A stretch of 64,000 nucleotides of DNA, from the NCBI RefSeq assembly GCF_900156535.1, contig NZ_FTNV01000003.1, forward strand, positions 186,001-250,000, in the 5' to 3' direction. This DNA is from Roseovarius nanhaiticus (GTDB lineage Bacteria; Pseudomonadota; Alphaproteobacteria; Rhodobacterales; Rhodobacteraceae). The notes below the pieces were generated by a model. The model was not told where the DNA came from. It did not search any database and was given only the letters and a program-made list of their open reading frames with translations. Shown in pieces: positions 1 through 8,868 of the stretch. Positions within the stretch are counted from its first letter, which is position 1. Every line of letters starts with the position of its first letter. The position numbers and the translations under genes were made by a program.

Positions 1-815
1 AGTTGCCCGGTACAAGTCAGGCGCACGCGATTGCAGCTTTCGCAGAAATTATGCGTGAGCGGCGTGATAAAGCCGATCTTCTGCCCCGTCTCCTCCAGCC
101 GGACGTAGCGCGCGGGGCCGCCAGTGCGCTCGGGAAGATCGATGAGCGTGTAGCGCTCGGCCAGCCGCGCGCGCAGATCCTTGAGCGGCCAGTATTGATC
201 CAAGCGGTCCTCGTTGCCGATATCGCCCATCGGCATGACCTCGATCCAGGTCAGGTCCATGTCGCGGCTGGCGCACCATTCGGTGAGGGAAAACAACTCG
301 TCCTCGTTGAAACCCTTGAGCGCGACCGCGTTGATCTTGACGCGCAGGCCCGCGGCCTGCGCCGCGTCGATCCCGCGCAGCACCTGCGGCAGGCGGCCCC
401 AGCGAGTGATATCCGCGAATTTCTGCTCGTCCGCGGTGTCGAGCGAGATGTTGATGCGCCGTACGCCTGCCGCGTAAAGATCCTCGGCGAAGCGCTCCAA
501 TTGCGAGCCGTTGGTGGTCAGTGTCAGCTCGCGCAGCGCGCCGCTGTCCAGATGGCGGGTCATCGAGCGGAAGAAGGTCATAATATTGCGCCGCACCAAA
601 GGCTCACCGCCGGTGATACGAAGCTTCCGAACGCCCAGCCCGATGAACGTGCTGCACATGCGGTCCAGTTCTTCCAGCGTCAGCAGCTCTTTCTTGGGCA
701 GAAAGGTCATATTTTCGGACATGCAGTAAACGCAGCGGAAATCGCAGCGGTCGGTGACCGAAACACGCAGATAGTCGATGGCGCGCTGGAAAGGGTCTAC
801 AAGGGGCGTATTCAT
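1..815 (-). CDS. moaA: GTP 3',8-cyclase MoaA, 3' end cut by window edge
   Basis: Radical SAM enzyme that converts GTP to the cyclic intermediate of molybdenum cofactor synthesis, acting in the cytosol with MoaC. The reverse strand reads [20 protein letters not shown] from the ATG at 815. The SAM-cluster cysteines C24, C28 and C31 lie in CDFRCVYC, and ITGGEPLVR is the SAM-binding GGEP motif. The second-cluster signature [13 protein letters not shown] is visible just before the edge. About 271 codons are present of a usual 330 or so, so only the C-terminus is missing. No other moa gene is in the window. Confidence 0.95.
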   Translation of the reverse strand, partial: MNTPLVDPFQRAIDYLRVSVTDRCDFRCVYCMSENMTFLPKKELLTLEELDRMCSTFIGLGVRKLRITGGEPLVRRNIMTFFRSMTRHLDSGALRELTLTTNGSQLERFAEDLYAAGVRRINISLDTADEQKFADITRWGRLPQVLRGIDAAQAAGLRVKINAVALKGFNEDELFSLTEWCASRDMDLTWIEVMPMGDIGNEDRLDQYWPLKDLRARLAERYTLIDLPERTGGPARYVRLEETGQKIGFITPLTHNFCESCNRVRLTCTGQ

Positions 816-948
816 GCCCCGAAGGTAAGGTGCAGCGCGTCGCGGGGCAAGGGGAGATGGCCTTGCCCCACGGCAAGACGGCACAGGAATTCGCGCAAGC
901 TCATCAGCGGGATTGAACGGGCGCGCTTGGCGGCCTAGGCTTCCGGTC

Positions 949-1443
949 ATGAAACGCATATTTGCCCTCGCCGCCCTTGCGGGTTTGACCGGATGCGCCG
1001 CCATGCCGGATTGGATGACGCCGGGCGCGCGCCCCACGGCCCCAGTAGACGCGGCGGACGCCTCCGAGACGCCCGCGGCTGAAATCACCAGCACCGCCGT
1101 TCGCCCGCCGCCCGGTGCACGCACGGCCGAGGAGTTTGACACAACGAGCGAGGCGGACAAGGTAGCGGCTGCAGCGCCCGCCACCGGCGGGCGTGACCTG
1201 GGCCTGACCATCGCCAGCCTCGGCGCGCCGGGCGAGCCGGGGTTCTGGCTGAAAACGCCCTTGGTCAACGCGCCGGGGCCGGGCCGCGTCGTTTATCCGG
1301 CCAGTGGCAAATCGGTGAAGGTCGATCTCATCCCGCTCGAAGGCGCGCCGGGCGCAGGCAGCCGTATGTCACTGGCCGCGCTGCGCGTGCTTGAGGCGCC
1401 CCTGACGGGGCTGCCTGAATTGCGGGTCTTCGCGCTGAACTGA
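949..1443 (+). CDS. Putative lipoprotein, function unknown
   Basis: A 164-residue protein starting [20 protein letters not shown], with a lipobox (LTGC) cleaved before Cys16, so probably a lipid-anchored envelope protein. After a Pro/Ala/Thr-rich linker (about residues 25-75) comes a compact domain around [23 protein letters not shown] recall related roseobacter proteins carrying misleading names such as D-galactarate dehydratase, but nothing here resembles that enzyme. An upstream in-frame ATG at 913 is rejected because it would bury the signal peptide. The stop lies 3 bp from the convergent glmS stop. Confidence 0.75.
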   Translation: MKRIFALAALAGLTGCAAMPDWMTPGARPTAPVDAADASETPAAEITSTAVRPPPGARTAEEFDTTSEADKVAAAAPATGGRDLGLTIASLGAPGEPGFWLKTPLVNAPGPGRVVYPASGKSVKVDLIPLEGAPGAGSRMSLAALRVLEAPLTGLPELRVFALN

Positions 1444-1446
1444 CGC

Positions 1447-3270
1447 TTATTCAACCGTAACCGATTTCGCCAGGTTGCGCGGCTGGTCCACATCCGTGCC
1501 TTTGGCAACGGCAGTGTGATAGGCCAGATATTGCACCGGCAGCGCATAGAGAATGGGCGCGATGACGTCGTCGATATCGGGCAGCACAATTGTATGCCAC
1601 ACACCGTCGGACGCCTCGGCTGCGCCTGCGGCATCGGTGATCAGCACCACCTTGCCGCCGCGGGCCATGACCTCTTGCATGTTCGACACGGTCTTGTCGA
1701 AAAGCGCGTCGCGCGGGGCCATGACGATCACCGGCATATTCTCGTCAATAAGGGCGATAGGCCCGTGCTTGAGCTCGCCGGATGCATAAGCTTCGGCATG
1801 GATGTAGCTGATTTCCTTCAGCTTAAGTGCGCCCTCTAGCGCAAGCGGAAACATCACCCCGCGACCGAGGAAGAGCGCGTCGCGTGAGTGCGACAGCTGC
1901 ACGGCGACGTCGCGCACTGCCTCTTCGATGCCCATGGCCTGGTTCATGATCGCAGGCAAACCGCGCAGGGCAGCCAATTTGACCTTGAGTTCCTCACCCG
2001 TCAGGTGCCCGCGTGCGTGCGCCGCCTTGAGCGCCATCAGCAGCAGGACCGTCAGCTGGCACGTGAACGCCTTGGTCGAGGCAACGCCGATCTCGGCGCC
2101 CGCATAGATCGGCATGTTCAGGTCGCTCTCGCGCGCGATCGAGCTTTCGGGCACGTTCGTCACCGCAAGAATGCTGCTGGCCTTTCCCTCGCAATAGCGC
2201 AGGGCGGCGAGCGTATCTGCGGTCTCTCCGGATTGGCTTACAAAAAGGGCGGCGGTGCCCTCGGTCACTGGCGGAGTGCGATAGCGGAACTCGGACGCGA
2301 AATCGACTTCGACGGGCAGATGGGCCAGCTGCTCGAACCAGTATTTGGCGGTAAGGCAGGCGTAATAGGCGGTACCACAAGAGGCCATCACGATGCGGTT
2401 TATCTTTGTGAAATCAACGCCGTCACCGGGCAAGTTGATGTCGCTCGCGTCATTGGCGATGTAGGCGGCCAGCGTTTCGCTGATGACCGTCGGCTGCTCG
2501 GCGATTTCCTTGGACATGAAATGCTTGTGCCCAGCCTTATCGATGCGGGTGGCATCGATGCGGATCGTGCGGGCCTCGCGCTGGACGGGCTGACCATCCG
2601 CATCGGTGATCTTGATCGCGCTGCGCGTCAGGACGGCGCAGTCACCCTCTTCGAGATAGGTGATGCGGTCGGTCATCGGCGCCAGCGCGATCGCGTCCGA
2701 GCCGACATAGACCTCGTCCTCACCATGGCCGATGGCCAGCGGGCTGCCCTTGCGAGCGGCGATCATCAGGTCCTGCTCGCCGTCGAAAAGAAAGGCCAGC
2801 GCATAGGCGCCTTCGAGCCGGGCCAAGGTGCAGCGCGCAGCCTCTTCGGGAGTCGCGCCTTGGTCGATATGATGCTGCGCCAGAAGGGCGACGGTTTCGG
2901 TGTCGGTCTCGGTCTGATGGGCGATGCCGGCCTTCGCAAGATCGCTGCGCAAATCGCGATAATTCTCGATGATGCCGTTATGCACCACGGCCACGCGGCC
3001 CGCGCGGTGTGGGTGGGTATTGGTCAGGGTGGGTGCGCCATGGGTGGCCCAGCGGGTGTGACCGATGCCGGACTTGCCGGCCAGCGGCTCGTGGACCAGC
3101 AGATCGCTGAGGTTCACCAGTTTTCCGACAGCGCGCCGACGGTCGAGCGCGCCCTCATTCACCGTGGCGATACCGGCGCTGTCATAGCCCCGATATTCGA
3201 GGCGTTTCAGCGCTTCGACCAGCGTCGGTGCGACTTCGTGTTGGCCCAGGATACCTACAATACCGCACAT
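1447..3270 (-). CDS. glmS: Glutamine--fructose-6-phosphate aminotransferase GlmS
   Basis: Makes glucosamine-6-phosphate from fructose-6-phosphate and glutamine, the entry step to UDP-GlcNAc, peptidoglycan and LPS. At 607 residues it is full length. It begins MCGIVGILGQHEVAPTLVEA with the catalytic Cys2 nucleophile of a class II glutaminase. Two SIS sugar-isomerase domains follow (about 285-425 and 455-600, with the CGTAYYAC and SQSGETADT motifs), and it ends AKSVTVE as in the family. The start overlaps the glmU stop by one base (TAATG), so the two are translationally coupled. No glmS ribozyme would be expected in this lineage and none is seen. Confidence 0.97.
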   Translation of the reverse strand: MCGIVGILGQHEVAPTLVEALKRLEYRGYDSAGIATVNEGALDRRRAVGKLVNLSDLLVHEPLAGKSGIGHTRWATHGAPTLTNTHPHRAGRVAVVHNGIIENYRDLRSDLAKAGIAHQTETDTETVALLAQHHIDQGATPEEAARCTLARLEGAYALAFLFDGEQDLMIAARKGSPLAIGHGEDEVYVGSDAIALAPMTDRITYLEEGDCAVLTRSAIKITDADGQPVQREARTIRIDATRIDKAGHKHFMSKEIAEQPTVISETLAAYIANDASDINLPGDGVDFTKINRIVMASCGTAYYACLTAKYWFEQLAHLPVEVDFASEFRYRTPPVTEGTAALFVSQSGETADTLAALRYCEGKASSILAVTNVPESSIARESDLNMPIYAGAEIGVASTKAFTCQLTVLLLMALKAAHARGHLTGEELKVKLAALRGLPAIMNQAMGIEEAVRDVAVQLSHSRDALFLGRGVMFPLALEGALKLKEISYIHAEAYASGELKHGPIALIDENMPVIVMAPRDALFDKTVSNMQEVMARGGKVVLITDAAGAAEASDGVWHTIVLPDIDDVIAPILYALPVQYLAYHTAVAKGTDVDQPRNLAKSVTVE

Positions 3271-4625
3271 TATGACGCCCTTTCCTCAATGGATTTTTTC
3301 TTATTCTTTAACATATCGAACAATCTCTTTGCTCGGCCGGGCTTCGTCTCCTGCCGGGCCCGCGCCACGGCCAGCGCGTCCCGAGGCACATCCTGCGTGA
3401 TGACACTGCCCGATCCGACAAGCGCGTTGTCTCCCACCGTGACAGGCGCCACCAGCATGGTACCCGAGCCGATGAAGGCGCCCGCGCCGATGGTGGTGCG
3501 GTACTTCATGACGCCGTCGTAATTGCAGGTCACCGTGCCCGCACCCACGTTGCAGGCGGCGCCCAGATCAGCGTCACCGATATAGGTCAGGTGATTCACC
3601 TTGGCGCCAGCGTCCAGAACGCTGTTCTTGATCTCGACGAAATTGCCGACGCGCACATCCTCGGCCAGCTCGGTGCCGGGGCGCAGGCGAGCGTATGGGC
3701 CAACGATGGCGCCCGTAGCGACGTGGCATCCTTCCAAATGGCTGAAAGCGCGGATACGCGCGCCGTTCTCGATGCTGACGCCGGGGCCGAAGACGACATT
3801 GGGCTCAATCAGCGTGTCGGGGCCGATGACTGTGTCAAAGGCGAAATGGACGGTGCCGGGCGCCTGCATCATCACGCCTTCCTCGAAGGCGGCGGCGCGG
3901 GCGCGCGACTGGAACAGATCTTCGGCGGCGGCCAGCTCGGCACGCGAATTGACGCCCAGCGTCTCGGCTTCGTCGCAGGCGATGGCAGTGGCCGACAGGC
4001 CGCGCGCGCGGGCGATGCCGATGATGTCGGTGAGGTAGTACTCGCCCGAGGCGTTGTCGTTGCCGACCGCGTCGATCAGATCGAAGAGCGTGGCGCTATC
4101 GGCGGCGATAACGCCGGAATTGCAGAAACTTACGGCGCGCTCTTCATCCGTTGCGTCCTTGAACTCCACGATGCGGTCCAGGCCATCGCCCTGCATGATG
4201 AGACGCCCGTAGCGCCCCGGATCGGCGGCCTCGAAGCCCAGCACGACGATGTCATGCGTGCGGCGCGCCTCGATCATGCGCTCCAGCGTTTCGGGCCGGA
4301 TGAAGGGCGTATCGCCGTAAAGCACGATGGCATCTCCGTCATGCCCTTCCAGCGCAGCGCGCGCCTGCGCGACAGCATGGGCGGTGCCCAGCTGCTCGGT
4401 CTGGCGCACGCAGCGGATATCCTCGTCATGCTCGAGTGCTGCGGCCTCCACAGCCTCGGCGCCATGGCCGGTGACCACTGCGATGCGACCCGGCTCAAGC
4501 GCGGCTCCGGCGCGCAAGGCGTGCACCAGCATGGGGGCGCCTGCGATGGGGTGAAGCACCTTGGGCAGGTCCGACTTCATGCGCGTGCCCTTGCCGGCGG
4601 CGAGGACGATCAGAGCGATGCTCAT
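3270..4625 (-). CDS. glmU: Bifunctional N-acetyltransferase/uridylyltransferase GlmU
   Basis: Acetylates glucosamine-1-phosphate and then transfers UMP from UTP to give UDP-GlcNAc. The 451 residues show the N-terminal pyrophosphorylase signature LAAGKGTRMKSDLPKVLHP at about 8-26, and a left-handed beta-helix acetyltransferase domain from about 255 with repeated hexapeptides (VGNFVEIKNSVLDAG, GAGTVTCNYDG). It is the first gene of a glmU-glmS operon, so two steps of the same pathway are co-expressed. It diverges from gph across about 145 bp. Confidence 0.97.
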   Translation of the reverse strand: MSIALIVLAAGKGTRMKSDLPKVLHPIAGAPMLVHALRAGAALEPGRIAVVTGHGAEAVEAAALEHDEDIRCVRQTEQLGTAHAVAQARAALEGHDGDAIVLYGDTPFIRPETLERMIEARRTHDIVVLGFEAADPGRYGRLIMQGDGLDRIVEFKDATDEERAVSFCNSGVIAADSATLFDLIDAVGNDNASGEYYLTDIIGIARARGLSATAIACDEAETLGVNSRAELAAAEDLFQSRARAAAFEEGVMMQAPGTVHFAFDTVIGPDTLIEPNVVFGPGVSIENGARIRAFSHLEGCHVATGAIVGPYARLRPGTELAEDVRVGNFVEIKNSVLDAGAKVNHLTYIGDADLGAACNVGAGTVTCNYDGVMKYRTTIGAGAFIGSGTMLVAPVTVGDNALVGSGSVITQDVPRDALAVARARQETKPGRAKRLFDMLKNKKKSIEERAS

Positions 4626-4771
4626 GGGCCAAGATTCCTTTTGTCTCTTTCGCGGCTCGTTCTAACTGTTGTACGCACATGCGCAAGGCGAGTGGCGCTC
4701 AATCCTCGTTGCCGAGTGTGACAGGGTTCGGCAGAAAACTGCCGTTCGGTCTATTGTGGAAGGAAATGCGC

Positions 4772-5434
4772 ATGCGCAGCATCGTTTTCGATCTCGACGG
4801 CACCTTGGCGGATACCAGCGGCGATCTGGTGGCCGCCGCGAATTACTGCTTTCGCGACATGGGGGCAGGCGATCAATTGACCGTGGCCGATGCGGGCACC
4901 GCGTTGCGCGGCGGACGGGCGATGCTGCTCTTGGGACTCGAGCGGATGGGCCGGCCCGCGGATGAGGCGCTGGTTGCGCGCTATTACCAGGTGCTGCTGG
5001 ATGCCTATGAGGCCGAGATCGACACGCATTCCGTGTTCTACCCTGGTGCGCTCGACGCGGTGGCGGCGCTGGCTGGCGCGGATTTCAAGGTGGCTGTCTG
5101 CACGAACAAGCCGGAATATCTGGCGCGCCAACTCATGCAGAAAATGGGCGCGCTCGACCTTTTCGGTGCGCTGATCGGCGCCGATACGCTGCCGGTGCGC
5201 AAGCCCGATCCCGAACCCTTGCGCGAGGCCGTGCGCCGCGCCGGGGGCGATCCGGCCCGCGCGCTGATGGTAGGCGATACGATAACGGACCATGATACAG
5301 CCCGCGCCGCGGGCGTGCCTTCGGTACTGGTGACGTTCGGGCCGAATGGCGGGGATATGCCCGCGCTCGCCCCCGACGCGCTGCTGCATGATTATTCAGA
5401 GCTGCCGGAGATCGCGGAGCGGCTTCTGGCATGA
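4772..5434 (+). CDS. gph: Phosphoglycolate phosphatase (HAD family)
   Basis: HAD-superfamily hydrolase that removes phosphate from 2-phosphoglycolate. HAD motif I is FDLDGTLADT near the N-terminus, motif II lies in VAVCTNKPEYLAR, the Lys motif in VRKPDPEPL, and motif IV is MVGDTITDHDTAR. The length of about 220 residues is normal. Two ATGs lie 6 bp apart (4766 and 4772). The AGGAA at 4761-4765 touches the first, so the second is preferred. The end overlaps the next start by 4 bp (ATGA), so the pair is coupled. HAD specificity for phosphoglycolate is inferred from overall similarity. Confidence 0.88.
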   Translation: MRSIVFDLDGTLADTSGDLVAAANYCFRDMGAGDQLTVADAGTALRGGRAMLLLGLERMGRPADEALVARYYQVLLDAYEAEIDTHSVFYPGALDAVAALAGADFKVAVCTNKPEYLARQLMQKMGALDLFGALIGADTLPVRKPDPEPLREAVRRAGGDPARALMVGDTITDHDTARAAGVPSVLVTFGPNGGDMPALAPDALLHDYSELPEIAERLLA

Positions 5435-6624
5435 GCGGCGCGCGCGAGATTTTCTCGGGTAGCTTTACCCAGCAGGAACCCATTCCAGAGGAGGCGATCG
5501 AGGCCGCCGTGGCCGTCATGCGCTCGGGGCGGCTGCATCGCTATAATACCGAGGATGGCGAGGTCGCGGCACTGGAGCGTGAGTTTGCCGCCTATACCGG
5601 CGCGAAATACGCTCTGGCCGTCGCTTCGGGCGGCTACGCCATGGGCGCGGCCCTGCGCGCGGTCGGGATCGGACCGGGCGACAGGGTGCTGACGAATGCC
5701 TTTACTCTCGCGCCGGTGCCGGGGGCCATCGCAGGCGTTGGCGCGGTACCGATTTTCGTGGGCGTGACCGAGGCGCTGACCATCGATCTGGATGATCTGG
5801 AGGCCAAGGCGGGCGAGGCGCGCGTCTTGATGCTGAGCCATATGCGCGGCCATCTGGCCGATATGGACCGGCTGATGGAAATCTGCGAGGCGGCGGGCAT
5901 TACCGTCATCGAGGATTGCGCGCACACGATGGGCGCCGCGTGGCGCGGGCGCATGTCGGGGCGCGACGGCCTGATCGGGTGCTATTCGGTGCAAACGTAC
6001 AAGCACATGAATGCAGGCGAGGGCGGGCTTCTGATCACAGATGACGATGACGTGGCCGCGCGCGCGATCTTGCTCTCGGGTTCGTACATGCTCTATGCGC
6101 GCCACGGCACGCGCCCGCCCGAGACGGCGTTCGCGCGCGCCAAGTATCTGACGCCGAACGTCTCTGGCCGCATGGACAATTTGCGCGCCGCCATTCTGCG
6201 GCCTCAGCTGCGCAGGCTGGATGCGCAATGCGCCGCCTGGACGGCGCGCTACCGCGTGGTCGAGAAGGGACTGCGCGGCACGCCGGGCCTCGCGGTCATC
6301 AAGCGACCCGAAGAGGAAACCTTCGTCGGCTCGTCAATCCAGTTCTTGCTCAAGGACTGGTCCGAAGCGGCTGTAATTGAGGTTTTGCGTCGCTGCGCCG
6401 CGCGGGGTGTCATGCTGAAATGGTTCGGCGGGGCCGAACCGGAAGGCTTCACCAGCCGCTACGACAGCTGGCACTACGCGCCGAGCACACCGATGCCCGC
6501 AAGCGACCGCATCCTGCGCGCTATCGTCGATATGCGCCTGCCGCTCACCTTCAGCCTCGACGATTGCGCGCTGATTGCGCGCATCATCCGGGCCGAAGTG
6601 GGCGCTGTGTGGCAAGCCGCCTAA
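5431..6624 (+). CDS. DegT/DnrJ/EryC1/StrS-family PLP aminotransferase
   Basis: Fold-type I PLP enzyme of the family that aminates nucleotide-linked or cyclic keto sugars. The 397 residues show the substrate region LHRYNTEDGEVAALEREFAAYTG-like at 36-57 (35-57 by count), the VLTNAFTLAPVPGAI segment, EDCAHTMGA (PLP-contacting Asp162) and the Schiff-base Lys191 in TYKHMNAGEGG. It is coupled to gph by an ATGA overlap, with no other sugar genes beside it, although glmU-glmS lies just upstream on the other strand. The substrate is unknown. Its stop overlaps the stop of the convergent creA. Confidence 0.85.
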   Translation: MSGAREIFSGSFTQQEPIPEEAIEAAVAVMRSGRLHRYNTEDGEVAALEREFAAYTGAKYALAVASGGYAMGAALRAVGIGPGDRVLTNAFTLAPVPGAIAGVGAVPIFVGVTEALTIDLDDLEAKAGEARVLMLSHMRGHLADMDRLMEICEAAGITVIEDCAHTMGAAWRGRMSGRDGLIGCYSVQTYKHMNAGEGGLLITDDDDVAARAILLSGSYMLYARHGTRPPETAFARAKYLTPNVSGRMDNLRAAILRPQLRRLDAQCAAWTARYRVVEKGLRGTPGLAVIKRPEEETFVGSSIQFLLKDWSEAAVIEVLRRCAARGVMLKWFGGAEPEGFTSRYDSWHYAPSTPMPASDRILRAIVDMRLPLTFSLDDCALIARIIRAEVGAVWQAA

Positions 6625-7109
6625 CGGCGCTCGACCGCATCCCCGACTGGCACGGTCGAGATCGACACCTTGGCCGAGCCTTGCGTCAGCTCGCGTCCAT
6701 GCGCGACGTAGATCAGTGTGCGGTTGGCCTCATCATAGATCCGCTTGACTCGCAGCGTTTTGAAAATGATCGAGCGGCTGGCGCGAAACACGTCCTCGCC
6801 ATCCTCGCTGCGGTCGATATTGCCGATGGTGATGGGGCCAATCTGTTGGCATTCGATGGCGCTGTTTGACGGATCCTCAAACCAGTTGCCATTGGCCAGC
6901 CGGTCGATAATGCCGCGCTCGAAATAGGCAAGATGGCAGGTGACGCCGCTGACCTCGGGATCTGGGATCGCCTCGATGACGATATCGTTGCCCGCCCAGT
7001 CAACGCCGATCTCGCCGACTTTTTCGGCATAGGCAACAGACGCCACGGGGGCTGCCAGAACGGCACCCCCCAAGAGGCATACGGACCTTATCAAGCTACG
7101 CACGCTCAA
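6621..7109 (-). CDS. creA: CreA family exported protein
   Basis: A 162-residue protein with a Sec signal peptide (about 1-28, ending VASVAYA) and the CreA signature VDWAGNDIVIEAIPDPEV followed by GVTCHLAYFERGIID. It continues with DPSNSAIECQQIGPI and two Cys that may form a disulfide in the periplasm. The family is widespread in proteobacteria and its function is unknown. The stop overlaps the DegT stop (6621-6624). The start overlaps the end of the PNPOx-fold gene by 4 bp, so the two form an operon. Confidence 0.9.
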   Translation of the reverse strand: MSVRSLIRSVCLLGGAVLAAPVASVAYAEKVGEIGVDWAGNDIVIEAIPDPEVSGVTCHLAYFERGIIDRLANGNWFEDPSNSAIECQQIGPITIGNIDRSEDGEDVFRASRSIIFKTLRVKRIYDEANRTLIYVAHGRELTQGSAKVSISTVPVGDAVERR

Positions 7110-7579
7110 AAGCTTATCTTTCCGTGGCCGCCAGGATTGGCGACATCATCCGACACGGCCGATTTCGCCATCTCGTAGAAAGCCTTGGCCGTGCTGTCAT
7201 GGGCCCAGATTTCGGCCGATTTCGGAGTAAACCGGACGAGACGAACGTCTTCGTCGTCTTTGCCCTCTTCGAACCAGGCGGCATCCATCGGTGACCAAAT
7301 TTCGTCCAGCTTGTCGCGGCTGGATTCGATGGAAAGCGTTCCGTCAACCACGGCGTAGATTTTGGCGTCGCCCGAGGCGATCTGGTACCGCGCATCCTTG
7401 CCGGCTGCGGCGTCCTCACCGATGTCGGTGTGCTTGGCCGTCAGGAACCACAGAGCGCCATCGTCGCGGCGGGCATGGTGCGCCATCGGGCGCGGGTCCG
7501 TCCCCGTGGCCGAGAGCATGCCGACATTGACGTTCTCGACGCGGTCCCAGAATGTGGTTTTCAGATCATGGTCGCTCAT
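7106..7579 (-). CDS. Pyridoxamine 5'-phosphate oxidase-fold (general stress 26-like) protein
   Basis: A small flavin-binding split-barrel protein of 157 residues, MSDHDLKTTFWDRVENVNVG at the N-terminus, then SATGTDPRPMAHHAR and GALWFLTAKHTDIG, where FMN is bound in this family. Related proteins are annotated general stress protein 26 and bind FMN or FAD, with no proven reaction. The C-terminal GGHGKISF is also typical. It is the first gene of a two-gene unit with creA (4-bp overlap). Confidence 0.82.
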   Translation of the reverse strand: MSDHDLKTTFWDRVENVNVGMLSATGTDPRPMAHHARRDDGALWFLTAKHTDIGEDAAAGKDARYQIASGDAKIYAVVDGTLSIESSRDKLDEIWSPMDAAWFEEGKDDEDVRLVRFTPKSAEIWAHDSTAKAFYEMAKSAVSDDVANPGGHGKISF

Positions 7580-7710
7580 GGCGGTCCCCTTTTCGTCTCG
7601 TGTTTCGCTGCCTCAACGACGCGCCGGGCATGCGGGTTCCCGGCAGGGATGGGGACGCAGGGCGCGGCGGGCGGATCGCCTGGACCAAGACAGCAGACAG
7701 AAGGAAAATG

Positions 7711-8010
7711 ATGCCACGCTGGATGTTCTTTGGACCGCTGATTGCCCTTGTCGCGGCTGTTGCCGTGATCGGCCTGTCGATGGGCCGCAAGTCTGCGCTG
7801 CGCTCGGATGAGACGGCGGTGATCACGCGTGTCGCCATGCGCTATGTCCGCGAGGCCGGTCCGGGGGCGTCCGAGACGGACTGTACCGCGCGCCTTGCCA
7901 CGGCAGAGGCGCTGTGGCTGGTGGTGTCCTGCACGCCCGACGGGCGCACAGGACGCATCTATTACGTCGACCGCTTCGGCGCGGTCGCGTATGTCGGCGA
8001 GGCCGGCTAG
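7711..8010 (+). CDS. Small membrane-anchored hypothetical protein
   Basis: About 99 residues with one N-terminal hydrophobic segment (MFFGPLIALVAAVAVIGLSM), then a short domain RVAMRYVREAGPGASETDCT with two Cys (DCTARLAT and VVSCTPDG) ending IYYVDRFGAVAYVGEAG. The likely topology is one membrane anchor with a small periplasmic domain closed by a disulfide. AAGGA at 7701-7705 favours ATG 7711 over 7708. The stop is 6 bp from the convergent ompW stop. I do not recognise a family. Confidence 0.6.
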   Translation: MPRWMFFGPLIALVAAVAVIGLSMGRKSALRSDETAVITRVAMRYVREAGPGASETDCTARLATAEALWLVVSCTPDGRTGRIYYVDRFGAVAYVGEAG

Positions 8011-8016
8011 GCCGGA

Positions 8017-8631
8017 TCAGAAGCGATAGACATAGGCGGCGCCGAAGACGAACGGATCGATGTCAACCTTGCCGATTTTGGCGCCATTCACTTTCACATC
8101 GGTGCCGATGTCGATGTAGCGCGCATCGAGCCGCAGCGAGCCACGCTCGGACAGCTTGAAATCGACGCCCGCATGAGCCGCAAGGCCCCAGCTATCATCG
8201 AGGTCCAGCCGCGCGCCGGCCAGCGCGCCGGTGCCCACATCGTCGAAGAAGGTGGTGTAGTTCACACCAAGACCGACGAAGGGTGTGACGTTGCTCTGGT
8301 TGACGAAGTGATACTGGATCGACAGCACGGGCGGCAGATGCTTGGTCTTGCCGATCTTGCCAGCGCCGGCCAGCTTGATGTCATGTTCGAAGGGCCACGC
8401 TGCCAGCACTTCGATACCGATCTTGTCCGCGACGAAATACTCAAAGGTCAGGGTCGGGCGGGTGTTGTCACCGACGCTGATCTGGCCTGCCGTGGTCGTC
8501 GAATTGCCGCCCTGCGGATTGACGTTGTGCACGCCGATACCGACGGTCATGTCGCCCTTGCTCTGGGCGAGGGCGGGCGCGGCGACAGTGGCCAGAAGGG
8601 CGGCTGCGGCGAGGGTGAGACGGGTGGTCAT
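8017..8631 (-). CDS. ompW: OmpW family outer membrane protein
   Basis: An eight-stranded beta-barrel of the OmpW/AlkL type that forms a channel for small hydrophobic molecules in the outer membrane. The 204 residues start with a signal peptide (about 1-22, ending APALAQS). Family features are VGIGVHNVNPQGG, PTLTFEYFVADKIGIEVLAAWPF, LPPVLSIQYHF and FVGLGVNYTTFF, and the C-terminal Phe in AAYVYRF is the outer-membrane sorting signal. AGGAG sits just before the ATG. An FNR-type box and a fitting -10 lie upstream, so oxygen-dependent expression is likely. Confidence 0.92.
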   Translation of the reverse strand: MTTRLTLAAAALLATVAAPALAQSKGDMTVGIGVHNVNPQGGNSTTTAGQISVGDNTRPTLTFEYFVADKIGIEVLAAWPFEHDIKLAGAGKIGKTKHLPPVLSIQYHFVNQSNVTPFVGLGVNYTTFFDDVGTGALAGARLDLDDSWGLAAHAGVDFKLSERGSLRLDARYIDIGTDVKVNGAKIGKVDIDPFVFGAAYVYRF

Positions 8632-8653
8632 GGCTCTTCTCCTTGTAAGCTCG

Positions 8654-8700
8654 GGGGTGGTTTAGACCCGGCATGGGCGGCGGCATTTGACTCAGGTCAA
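8654..8700 (-). promoter_or_regulatory. FNR/CRP-type operator and promoter of ompW
   Basis: A perfect inverted repeat TTGAC-N4-GTCAA occupies 8687-8700, matching the FnrL/Dnr consensus TTGAY-N4-RTCAA. On the reverse strand a TCTAAA at 8666-8661 can serve as -10 with a start near 8652-8654. This puts the box centre (8693.5) about 40-42 bp upstream, the classical class II activator position. The start codon follows about 21 bp later with AGGAGA before it. The box is seen directly. Activation by an Fnr-type protein is inferred. Confidence 0.72.
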
Positions 8701-8868
8701 GTATCTGATTTTTCCCGCCGAAGCGGCCTGCGCGCATCGGACCGACCGATGGAGTTGGGTATTTTCACCAAGAAAAAGCGCGGTGCGTTGGAGCCGATTT
8801 GCAACTGCCGGGGTTAACGGCAGGGGCCGCGTGCTGTAGCCATGGAAACGAGCCAGGGAGGAACCAAG

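Noticed and set aside
1888-3522. 544-residue reading frame opposite glmS and glmU
   Set aside because: It is the antisense of two clear genes, has Gly/Arg/Asp-rich shadow composition and no recognisable motif.
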